The notes beneath the pieces are model-generated. The model had not been told where the DNA came from. It did not search any database and saw only the letters and a list, made by a program, of their open reading frames with translations. Positions 1-12,100 of a stretch of DNA of 64,000 nt are shown piece by piece (position 1 is the stretch's first letter; the number at the start of each line of letters is the position of its first letter). Origin of the DNA: Astropecten irregularis (Eukaryota > Echinodermata > Asteroidea > Paxillosida > Astropectinidae); contig OZ020258.1 in assembly GCA_963971285.1 (NCBI GenBank), positions 12,110,614 to 12,174,613 of the forward strand, read 5' to 3'. The position numbers and the translations under genes were made by a program.

Positions 1-75
1 AGATGCAGGTTTGTACCTGGTTGTGGTTATCCATGACCAAGTCCTGATATTTCGTTCTTTTTTTCTGCCCCTCAG

Positions 76-116
76 CATTCTTGACCTTGTCGCAATAAGG
101 CAAACAATTGGCGAAG
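76..116 (+). CDS. Axis-protein gene, doubtful first visible exon
   Basis: A pyrimidine-rich tract ending in CAG precedes an open stretch reading ILDLVAIRQTIGE. A donor AAG|GTTGTT at 117 leaves phase 1, which joins correctly to the next exon (GAT GTA ATC). The donor is weak, and an alternative donor near 137 also keeps phase. It may be part of the folded N-terminal region, but this is not shown. Confidence 0.35.
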
Positions 117-3100
117 GTTGTTCCTTTGACCCAAGTGCTTCTTCAAATGAGTTGACATCTCACATAAAAGTACCCTTGGCAAGGAAGAATTTCAGAATTT
201 CCTTGCCCTTTTCACAGTGTTGTTTCTGCCATATTGTAATGTTGTCCGACCATCATCTTTGTCCTTCCCCCTTTTCATTTTTCCATTGGTTTTGTCTTGT
301 GGGGTTCCGTGGCCTAGTGGTCTGGCGTGTCGAACTCAAGATCTTGTGGTTTAATAATCAACAGATTGTGTGTTCGAGTCCGGCCATGGGTTAGTGGTGC
401 TTGCATCCTTGGGCAAGATGCTTTTTCACATTGCTCCTCTCCACCCAGGTGTAAATGGGTACCTGTGAGGGTAGAGTTTGTGTGCTTGATTAGCCTTTGT
501 GCGCTTATAGCAGCCGGGGCTGTATACTCCCCAGGGAGTTGAGATGGTTTCAGGAATGTTTAATAATGTAGCCCAATGACCAGGGGATAATAATAATCTG
601 CGCCTTTGAATGGAACTTTCCAGATACTGTGCGCATTATAAATGCTCTGATATTATTAGTATTATTATTATTGTACCATTTGTCTCAGTGCACCGTCTAC
701 CAGTCCCAATAGAATGTAGGAACTGAGATTTGGGTCCCTCCCAAAATGATCACAGGATTTTTTGTTTGGTTTTCAGATGTAATCGTCCCGAGTTCTATTC
801 CGACCCAGGAGAGTGTAGTGGTTGTTCCAGACTCCCTCCCTCCCTCTGGTAACCTCCTGCCATACACTCAACCTCTTCATGACAAACCTGCTGGTAACTC
901 GTCCTCAAGGTAGTTGTTCTTATCCTGGTTTTACGTAGCCTTTGGATACAGGGCAAAAACCCATTACCCTAAACCCCATTTCTGCAAACCCAGCATACCC
1001 ATTTATTTATACACCACAACACCATTTTCCCTGGACCCCATTATCCTCAAACCCATTTCCCTGGAACCCATTTCCCTAGACCCCCATTTCCCTGGAACCT
1101 ATTTCCCTAGACCCCATTTCCCTGGAACCCATTTCCCTAGACGACATTATCCTCAAACCCATTTCCCTGGAACCTATTTCCCTAGACCCCATTATCCTCA
1201 AACCCATTTCCCTAGAACCAATTTCGAATATCCCTAGACTCCATTATTGTCAAACCCATTTCCCTGGAACCCATTTCCCGAGACCCCATTATCCTCAAAC
1301 CCATTTCCCTGGAACCTATTCCCCCATACCCCAATTCCGCAGAACCAATCTTTTGTCAACTATTGCATTTTGGATCTCTTCATCGTTAAACGGTACATCA
1401 CTCCTATTTTGATAACAAATGCTCCCATTCCAAACCCTCTATCCCAACTCTGTAGGCAAAGGAAGAGCAAGCTTTTGAAGTCTCCCCAGAATTTGGAGGA
1501 CCTCTCAGTTTATGACTTTGTTGACACAGAGAGCGCCCACGAGAGCATAAAGCTACCACGGGGCAACAAAAAAGCACGTGCTCCTCGTCCTGCAAAGGCA
1601 CTAAAAAAAGGAAAGGCCCCTGCAATTAGTAAGCAGTCGAAGACAGAAAAGCCACCGTGTCTCAAGGAACTATCTGAAGAGGAACAACCAAGGGTAACCT
1701 CAAGTCAGAAAAGAAGGAAACCATCCAAACGGCAAAGAGAGAGTCCCATGGAGCTGTTGGAGTCAGACGAGCTACCAGAGATTACAGCCAGCAACCCCCG
1801 AAAGAGAGTCTGCAAGAGGGCCTTCACAGGCGGAGAAGATCTTGCAGAAGATGCCACCAAAGGGATAGCTCAGAGGAAGGCTGGTGCCAAGAACAAAAAA
1901 ACTAGTGAAGTGCTGCCCCCAAGTCCCAAAGACCTACATGTAGTTCAACCTATGCTCCAAGAAATCTCCCAGATTCACGATGAAAGTCCAGTAGAAATTT
2001 CTGATTCCAGCGAGCAGAAGGACAACCCAAAACATCAACGGGAAACCTACGCCCGGCCGCCATCAAGCCCGGATGACCTCTCTGATATTGAGGAGCCCAG
2101 AGATGCAGCGCCCACAAGATCGCTTCAGCTGAGCACATCGATGGAAACGGAGGACTATTGCGATGAGGACGTACACAGGTTTGTACGGGGTCTCTCCAAC
2201 AGGCAGAGGCAGTTCGTAGACCGGGAGTTCACGATGAAGACAGCAGCCGGAGCACTTGATGAACTGCTATCTGACAGCAGGAAGACCAGTCGGAAAAATA
2301 GGTGGGAACTTGTTTAATACCAATTCCACTTAAACCTCTTCATCCTATACTATTGATTGACTTTACTCATGGGCAATTATATTGAAAGTCTTGACAATAA
2401 TAGACACTAGCCCAGCTTGCAAACATAAGTCAGGAAGCCTAAAACTAGGAAGCCTAAAACTAGGAAGCCTAAAACTAGGAAGCCTAAAACTAGGAAGCCT
2501 AAATCCTAAAACTAGGAAGCCTAAAAATAGGAAGCCTAAAACTAGGAAGCCTAAATCCTAAAACTAGGAAGCCTAAAACTAGGAAGCCTAAAACTAGGAA
2601 GCCTTAAACTAGGAAGCCTGGAGTCGATTTCACAAAACTCATCGTAACTTGCTATTAATCGTAGGACTTATGATGGCATTGCAGCCCTGTGTAGGATACG
2701 ATGGGTTAATATCCTTCGTAACTTGAGTAACAATCGATCGCAGGGCTTCGTGAAATCGACCCCTGGCCCCTCTAGTTAAAAATACTCACCTTGACTATAC
2801 AAACTTATAATGCGATACATGATTTTTGATTTATAGCTAGTGAAATTTAGTGAGGGCCAGTCAGCTTACCATACCATTGGGCTAGTCAAACGAATAAGTT
2901 TGAGCAAGCCCAGATAATCTGTACAGTTACAGAGCACAAGATTATTATTAGTTATTATTAGTTCAATACAAAGGAAAGGGTTGTTCAGCACGGTGGTAAA
3001 CAGATAAGGAGAAAGGTGATCAAAGTCGGGCGATGTCGTGTTGCTGGTGGCGACGTTTTGGCTGCTGGTACTGCTAGCCTTCATCAGGCAACTGGAGAAC

Positions 3101-6100
3101 AGGCGGCTGGATTGACCCGTCAACAGTCCGCTGAACACGGTATTGGGAACGCGGATGCGGACCGCCAGAGCCACACCGAGGACACGCCCCCAGCTGACCT
3201 CAGAGTGAGCCGTAAGGCATCCGCTGGTGTGACCCGTCCACAGTTCGCTGATCACAGGATATAACAGACTCTGCAGCATCCAGTTCTTCAGTTACCTGAT
3301 GAAGGCTAGCAGTACCAGCAGCCGAAACGTCGCTACCAGCAAGACGACATCGCCCGACTTTGATCACCTTGTTCCTTTTTTTTTTTTTACAATGTTCAAT
3401 TGCAATGTATTATTCAAATGATTGTTTTATTTTTCTCGGGCTTTTCCCAGTGTATCCAAAATGAGTGGCTATATAGCTTCTCCTGGACCAGCCCAAGTCA
3501 TCCCAGATGGAAAGAGAGAGCCAAACAAGACACGAAGAACTTCGTCCACGCCGAGGAGGCAACATGATGCCCAAATCTCATCATCTCCCCACGTCTCATC
3601 TCCCCACGGCTCATCTCCCCACGACTCATCTTCCCACGACTCATCTCCAAAAGTCCAAACCAAGCAGAAGTCTCCGTCAACAGGCCTGATAACTTATGGT
3701 GCGGAGATTGTAGACCTAGAGTCGGAGGAGGTCTGTTTGGAACGAGTTACCGAGAGTCCCTCCGGTGGAGACGGGGACAACATGGAAACCGACTCCGTGC
3801 ATAGCTTCAGGAAGATGTGTCAGGTTAGCTCCTTGAACTCCCTTGTTAAAATGCCGAGAAATCAAAAATGATTTTTTGGTCGGGAGATACATAATATGCA
3901 AATTAGACTTACCCTTCACCGACATTGATGAGCACTGTATACTCAGTGCTTGTGAGTGCATGTGAAAAAATCATGTGCTGGCTCAGGTGGGATTCGAACC
4001 CTGCTTACTAGTGCAGATGTCATACCACTAGGCCACCAAGCTAGCTGGGGCAGCGGGGTGGATTCGATTCACAACATTGGTGAAGAGCAGGCCTAATTTG
4101 CATAAAAATGGTTTTGTCGTTGCAGTTGTGTTTCCACTTGCGCGAACATACACAGACACGCATTACGCTTGGATTTTGAAGTGGAACGCACACGCAACAA
4201 ATAGCGAACATGTATTGCATATTGCGTCCATCTTTCATTCAATGTAGTTAGCCAACTTCAGCAAACACCTCCTCTACACCGTCACCTATGTTTATAGGCA
4301 AACGTTGTGTTCATGTTTGGCGAACAGCATGTTCCGGTTTGAAAATGGTGGCACACGTTGTGCTCCGTGCGCGTAGTTAGCTGGAGTGGAACGCACCCCA
4401 GACTGTGCTTAGCAATTAAGATTGATTCCCACTTAAGATCAATATAACAGTCGTCCTGTGGGCTGTTAAACTCCCTCAGGAGTTGAGATAGTTTCAGGAT
4501 GTATGGTCAAATGACCTGGATTCGATTTCACCAAACTCATTGTAATGCTACTGTAATTCAATTGTAGGACGTGTTGCATTGCAGCCCTCCTTTGTCATTT
4601 CAGGTACGATCAATCGTAGGGCTTTGTGAAATTGATAAAATCGTGAAAAGTATATAATATTACCTGTTTTTCAATGGCATACCGGATACTGGCTTTGTAT
4701 AAGTGCTGTGTTATTATCATAATATTTTATATACGTTGGATTACCGAGCGCAGCAGATTCACATATGCTGTCCATTGCAGTGGTCAACCATTATAGCAAT
4801 TTTAAGCCGCCACTACTTTGGCATATACATGTAGTTTGTATTGTACATATACAATGGGAGCCAAGGATGATGTTTAGTATAGCTGTATGTTCGTTATACA
4901 TAGTAGTAGTAGTATTCATTATAGCGATGTTCTGATGTACAGTTTTTCTCACCACATGTTCAGGGTTTGATCCTGAGATCCGGCCAAGGATTGGCAGCAA
5001 ATCGGCCCCGTCGGAACATCCCCAGGATCAACTATCACTACCCAGACAGGTATTATAAAAACCATGCACATCAAAACAAACCAAGGCCCTTTTCCAAATC
5101 TCAGGTCCAGCTCCGGCTTTGGCTCCAACTTTGGCTCCGGCTTTGCCTCTGGCTCTGGCTCCGGCTTCGGCTCAGCCTGTCATCCATATGCTGAAAATAT
5201 AGGTTGTGGTTTTTCATTGAAGCTAAAACTCTGTTTTCCTTTTCAAACCAGAGAATCTACTTCCGAACCGCAGCCAAAAGACTCTATTTTGATACTTTTT
5301 ATTTTAAAATGGATACATGAAATGGAGCCGAGGTTCGGAAAAGGGCCCTAGTATTTACGCATAGTCTATGCCACAGTACTTGGGCATCCACCATTCTTTG
5401 TGTCCCAGAGGTTACAATACTCTGTTGGACTTTTCCACCTGCACACCTTCAGCAGTATAGTCCCGGGAAGCTGAAGCAATTGTGGTTTGTAGTCTGGGTG
5501 AAACGTGACCATTAAACCAAGCCTTTCTGCGGATTCCACTTTGAGGCCAACAAAGTTGCAACTAATACTTGAAGATACGACATTGTTGCTTTGAGACATT
5601 GACTTGTATTAACCAATTGCCACCAAACCCGCATAGGCAGTGCAGTGAACAAAGAGAATTAAAATGAGTCAATGAGTCATTGCACCATCATATCAAAACT
5701 TTGTTTGATTCTGCTCTTCACAGCAGTGGGTCAATGTTGGAGGAAGAAGAAGGACATGAGGAATACCAGCAGGAGAATTCTCCACCATCCTCGACTGAGG
5801 AATCGTGCCTGTCCTCCTCCATCAAGGGGGGGCGTGATGTTGAAGCAGTCAGCGAAAGGAGCTGGCTGGCTGAGAAACCCAAACAGAAGGTATCTTCATT
5901 TCATTCACCTCCTAGATTTGATTATCTTGATATTGAAGCCCCAGAAGATCAACAGAAACCCAAACAGAAGGTATCTTTTCATTCACCTCCTAGATTTGAT
6001 TATCTTGGTATTGAAGCCCCAGAAGATCAACAGCTACATTTGCTGTAAACAGCAAAAGCAATACTTGGGGGAGTCAGGTTGGCGTAGCAGTTCTTTCCTC

Positions 6101-9100
6101 GCCTTTCACCTCTGCGGACCGGGTTAAATTCCGACTCGGTCCACAAATGGATTGGGTTTTCAGTCCCTACCTGATTCTGTGGGTTTTACCCAGAATGTTA
6201 CTCTGGGGTTTTCCTCCCACCTCTAAAACTGGATCTTCTTCTCATCTTCTCAACTTCCAGTATATAGCCCCTGGTGGACCTTTCGGAAGTAAGTACTTCA
6301 AGGTACAAGCTAGGGGCACAATTGTGTGACGGTGTCCATATGTTACATGTTACTTGTACCAAATAAGCATTGAAGTTTCTTTCCCCTTCACTAAACCACC
6401 ACTCCATGATCCTTGTCCAAATGTCACTAGCACCATCCACACCCTCAGTCATCATAACTATCTTGTCCTGAACTACTGCATCATAGCAGTCATGGATAAC
6501 TTTCTGCGACAACATCCCTCTACGATTCATCATAACTTCAATGCTTTTGCTGTTAGGTCTCCACTTACTCCAAGACTCAGAGCAAGGAATGGGTGATGCA
6601 CGCCTCCATCATAAACCTTGACACCACCGTGAAGAAGAAGACAAAGAAGTCTAGAGTGCCAGAGAAAGCAGTTAAGAGAAAACAGGTAATTTCCACTGTC
6701 AATCTTCCCCTAAGGATGCTAAGAAGGACTTCTTATTCCACTCGTGCAAAGAAGATCTTATTCTAGTTTTACAAGTGTGGGATTTTTTTCAAATTCAAAT
6801 TGTCTGATTTTTTTCATTGGCATCAGAAGTTGGCATTAGGAGCGCAATCTTAGCGCTTGTCCGGGGCGCAGTTTTCAATAGATAGGTTGATGTTTATTTG
6901 CCAAGCATTTGACAAAATCTTGTATAGTCTGTGGTGCACCTCAAATATTAGACACTATTAAAATGATGATTAGATTAAAAGATTGAAATTGATGATTATA
7001 TTAATTAAACAGCTGTATCCTCTTTGAGTGATTCCCGCGTGTACTGTTCTTAGGTTGCAGCATTGCTGTGAGTATCAATAAAATGATCCCTGGGATATGG
7101 CAGTGTGTGCATGGTTTCATGGCTTCTGACTGCCAAACTAACAAAGATAAATGACTACCGTATTGGGGACACAACCAACGTAGGGCTGGATAGCTCAGTT
7201 GGTAGAGCGCCTGTAAGGTGTTCAGGAGTTTGCCGGTTTGAATCCCGCTCCAGTCAGTTTTTCTTTGTTCACCTTTCAATATATTAAAATAATTGTCAAA
7301 TAACCACAAGGGAAACTGACTGAATTTATAATAAAGTCATTGAAAAGTGAACAAAGAAAAATCAACTCGAGTGGGATTCGAACCAGCGACCTCGTGAATA
7401 CTGTATTAAAATAATTGGCAAAGTACCAGTCACAAGTAAAGCATTTCATATGACAATTTGGCTGGTAACTTATACTACCTGAGTAAAATGATTCTGCACT
7501 CAGCTACAACTTCACATATTTACCAACGCCACGAATCACATTATTTTAGTTTTTCTGAAAGTTCAACATTTGTTTGATACTTGTTTGTGCTTCTAGCAAG
7601 CGCCATCTTCGGTACCGAAAAAGACGATGAAGCAGTCATCGAAGAAGACAAAGGGCACAGACAATGCTGACGAAGATGAAACCAGCAGTCTTGGGATGTT
7701 TATGTCATGCTACTACATGGGAGAAGAGGCTAGCATTTCCAGTAGCCAGCCCAGCATCTCCGGAAGCCAGCCCAGCATTGGCGGAAGCCAGCCCAGCCCG
7801 CCGTCCTCGGATGAGGTTCACCAGGTTCTGTCTCGCAGCAGGAGTGATAAGATGAAAAAGGTACGGACAGTTGCAAGCTTGGAAATAAACGGAGGACACA
7901 GAGGCTATGGCCTTTTTTGCCCTGGTTCTTGGCCTTGATGCCCCTTCAAATATTTCCATAGACATTATGATTTTCCAATGGAAGTGCCCCTTGGAAAATT
8001 GGCCTTGCCCTCACCAAACCTTATTTCCAGCCCTGCAGTTGGAATCTTTCGGGTTTTTTTAACCAGGGGTGGATTTCACAAAGCCCTATGATCGATAGTA
8101 AGTCGAGCAATGAAGGATAACCCGTCATATCCTATGTAGGGCTGCAATGCATCATACATCCTACAATTGATTTAAAGTTACGATGAGTTTGGTGAAATCG
8201 ACCCCTGGTCTCACTGAACAATATGCAAGATAATAGCATCAATACTCACCAAAATGAGGTAGGTTTGCAGCAACACCATGTAATCTCTTCTGTGAGAGTG
8301 TGTGGTTTTGAGATGTTCAACGTTACGAACAGTATGCTCTGTTCGTCTTCAAGAGGGTGACTTGTCACTGTATTACAACCCTTCTCATCAGACTCTAGTC
8401 CTAGACCAGCTGAGCTTCTTAGGGAGTAAGGAAGTTGAGGTGCTTCTTGTCACAGGGTTTATTTACTTGAGTCACTTCCACTGCCTATACTCTCAGAGGT
8501 ACCCATTTTTGGTGAGCTGCTGCGAAGCAGTGCGAGTCTATGTAATACCGATTTCCGTCCGTCTGTCTGTCCGTCGGTACATCGTACCATCTGTCTCCGT
8601 CCGGCCGTCAGCGTGAAATGTTAGTTTTTTAGTATGTGCTTGAAGCCCAATTTCTTTTAATGTCGTACATAGTTTTAGTCTCAAGCCATTGGTGATCAGT
8701 CTCATGACTGAGACGTGGCAAGCAGATCGAAACCTTGACTTTTGCTCACTGATGACTATATTTACTGGCTCTTTCTCACAGTACATCCCAAAGAGGGCCA
8801 GCAACAACCCACTAGTCCTTGCTCGGACCCACCTCTCCTCATCAGAAGACCAAGTGGACGACCCCAGCATAGAGATTGCAAGAGATTGCCCGATCGACAT
8901 TGCCAGAGAGGACATCTACCCGCTCTCTCCTTTGGACATCGACGAAGAGGTCAAAGCAAAGATACTGGCCGATTTTGTCACCCCAAAAGCTCTGTCCATC
9001 GTCACCAGATCCACAAGTTCCTCCGGGAAAACGCCAAAGGTATAGAATTTGCCGACCTGGCACTGAAGTTTACTTTTCACTCTTTGATTTGAAGCCTTTT

Positions 9101-12100
9101 ACCTTCTGAGGACTTTGAATGGTAAACCTTCTGCATTCACCAAGATCCAGCATTGTGCAGTGGCCCTATAGCACATCTTTTAGAGACTTATAATAGATCA
9201 AGTTAATAAGGTCCTCCTGGGACTATATACTGGAAGTTGACGAGAGTGGATCATGATCTGAATCTAACTATTATTATTTTATTTCTGGTAATGACACCAA
9301 GGATTCCTGAAAAGCGCCCTAGGCACTGTAGCTCGAAAGCCTGATGAAACCTTTTATGGTAAGATGACGAGAAAGAGATACAGTTTTAGAGGCGGGGGAG
9401 AAAACCACAGAGTAATATTCTGGGTAAAACCCACAGAATCAGGTAGGGACTGTAAACCCAATCCACTAGTGGCTCGAGCCGGAATTGAAACCACAGAGGT
9501 CCACAGAGGTGAAAGGCGAGGAAAGAACCGCTACGCCAACCTGACCCCTGATTTTGACCAAGTCCAGGCATCAGACCACACAAGTCCTGACTATTAGTTA
9601 CAGTCTGTCAGTTACCACAAATGGATTTTACTTGTTTCTTCTTCTTTTTCACAGCAAGTAACATTTGACTCAGACCCAAATTATGCCGAGGATCTGTTTC
9701 CAGTTTTTCAAGATCAAGACATTCTCAAATCAGGTAGGGATGAAATAATATTATGTTCCTTTCAAGGCCTGTTTATGGGTTGTACCCTGGAAGGCGGCAA
9801 TTCCTCGCTTCTTGTTTTTTAAGTCATTGAAAAGTGAACAAAAAAAAAGAAAAATTGACTCGAGCGTGATTTGAACCAGCGACCTCCTGAATACCTCCTG
9901 AATACCGAAAAGGCTTTTTAATTAATATAATCATCAAATAACCACAAGGGAAACTGAAAATAATTTAATGTCATAGAAAAGTGAACAAAGAAAAATTGAC
10001 TGGAGCGGGATTCAAACCTGCGACCTCCTGAATACCGTACCGGCGCTCTACCAACTTGTTTTTTAAGTGCAGAACAATGACATGTCCTCCCCTCTTTAGA
10101 GTCGTGTAGCAGGTGTGTCATTATGTAGGATGCAACCTAAACCTGTGGTTTTCCTAAAGACGTGTATTTCATATTTGTGACTTAGTAGATTCTTTTCCAA
10201 GGCCCAATTTGTGCCAGTTGCATATCACTCCAGGATTCGATTTTCACGAAGCCCTACGAGCGATCGTATCTCTCGTTACGAAGGATAACCCATCGTATCC
10301 TTCGTAGGGCTGCATTGCATCATAAGTCATACGATTGATAGTATAAAGTTACGATGACTCTGATGAAATCGACCCCTTGTCAGTTTTCCCACTCCACTCG
10401 GTAGGACCTTAAGTTTCCATCCGTGCAGACTAGCTACGTACCCTTCAGAACATTAAAAAAACATGTCTCCCCCTACCTGCTTTGATAAATCCCAAAGGGC
10501 CTTCCACGTGGATGCGACCGTCTTCCTCATCGCTGAAGCGGAAGTATGACAAGCTCCTCAGAGAGGTGGACAAGGATGCAGAATGTGTCTCTGATGAGGG
10601 TGATGGCGATGACGATGTTGGTGGTGATCAAACAGACAAGCTTGGCATCGATGCAGATAAGCACGTTGGACAAGGCGCACTGAAACCAAAGAAACTCTTC
10701 AAAGGAGGTACGTAGAAGTCATCAAAATAGACCAGCATGGGGAACTGACAATCCAAAAAATAGCAACAAAATTATTGCAAAAAGAGTATGGCTGTTGATT
10801 CAAGTGGGCTTCAAAACTTGCAGCTTCCTGAATAGTGTAGCAGTTGCTTGTTGACTAAGCTATCCAGCCCCACCACTTATCCAGACCTATCAAGCAGTGT
10901 CTCAAATTGTCAATCACCCTTGCTGGTCAGAGTTTCAGTTAATCTTGCTTTCAGATATACCACCAAGTTTGGACATGCTTTGATTCCGGAGGCTAAAGTC
11001 AAAGCAGAGACCCTAAAGGCCAAAGCCAAGGCAATTGCCCATACGGCTAAGACCAAGGCAGAGCTCTAAAGGCCAACTGAAAAGGCCAAGGTTTTTTCCC
11101 TATAAGGCAGCCTCAAGGCCAAGACTCGGCAATAAGGCACAAATGATCGAAATATTCACACCCAGTCCCTTGTCATGCCTCAGACTTGCTAAACCTCTTG
11201 ATAACATCTCTAAGACTGTGTGCTCCTGTTTGGTCATGCAGCCCTCTCCAGATCCACTCTGGAGGAGGACAAGTACGATGACGTAGAGGAAGAGGAGATT
11301 GAGGGGACCGACAGTAACTCCACCCCTACCACCGCTGCATCTCCCACCTCTTCCTCCATGCCGGGCATCGCTCAGATCCTCAAGGCTGTTGGCGAAAGTC
11401 TCAATCGCAAGATGAAGGTAAGTGCCTGATAATATAGAGGAGACAGGTGGTTGTTGTTGCTGATGATGGGTTCTTTGCAGTTGGAGCTCCAGTCCAGACA
11501 TGGATCCAAGCCCAATCTACAGTTTGGCTAAGAACCATCGGCAAGTTTGTGCCATGACTGTTACAACACAAGCAGGTATCACTATGAAGAAGATATCAGT
11601 TTGGAGAAGACGTCTTTAATATCATCCTTTTGTGTCATTTTGTGTCTCTTTTCATTGTCTGCTCACTTTCGATCTCGGGCTGTGCTCCATGATCATTTAT
11701 GGGTTGAAGTGTGCTGGCAGCCAAGGGCGCTGCTATCAACCTATTCACGTTGTAGCTGCATCCTTTCGCATTTCAGTACCCCAGCTGCCTGCGAGGATGA
11801 TCAGCCTCCCGCAATTATTGTTATGTCATGCTCACTTGAGGATCCGATGACACTAATAGCACTCCGCACTTGCGCTAAAAATAGCACACCGAATCTCATA
11901 CAAACATTGCAACCATGGCAAACGTGTGGTGAGTGTGCGTGTGTGTATGCATGAGGAGTTTGTCTGACATCCGGGAAATTTGTACATGCGCGCGCTGGCC
12001 GAATCACTTGTGTGACGTCATTAGTGCAGAGCGATATTACTATGCCTGCCGCGCAATGCACCCAACACGGGAGTAGACCTATCTAGAATTAAGTGAAGTG

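Noticed and set aside
914-1440. Open frames rich in FPGT/YFPRPH repeats
   Set aside because: They correspond to the 14-bp intronic minisatellite; the real exon starts at 1456 after an AG acceptor.
5064-5351. Gly/Ser-rich frame FGSNFGSGFASGSGSG
   Set aside because: Falls inside an M2 inverted-repeat element whose other copies lack a comparable frame.
7184-7260. Possible tRNA gene with A and B boxes
   Set aside because: The 5' acceptor strand does not pair fully with the 3' strand, and several copies share the same non-tRNA tail TTTTTCTTTGTTCAC, so it is a SINE head.
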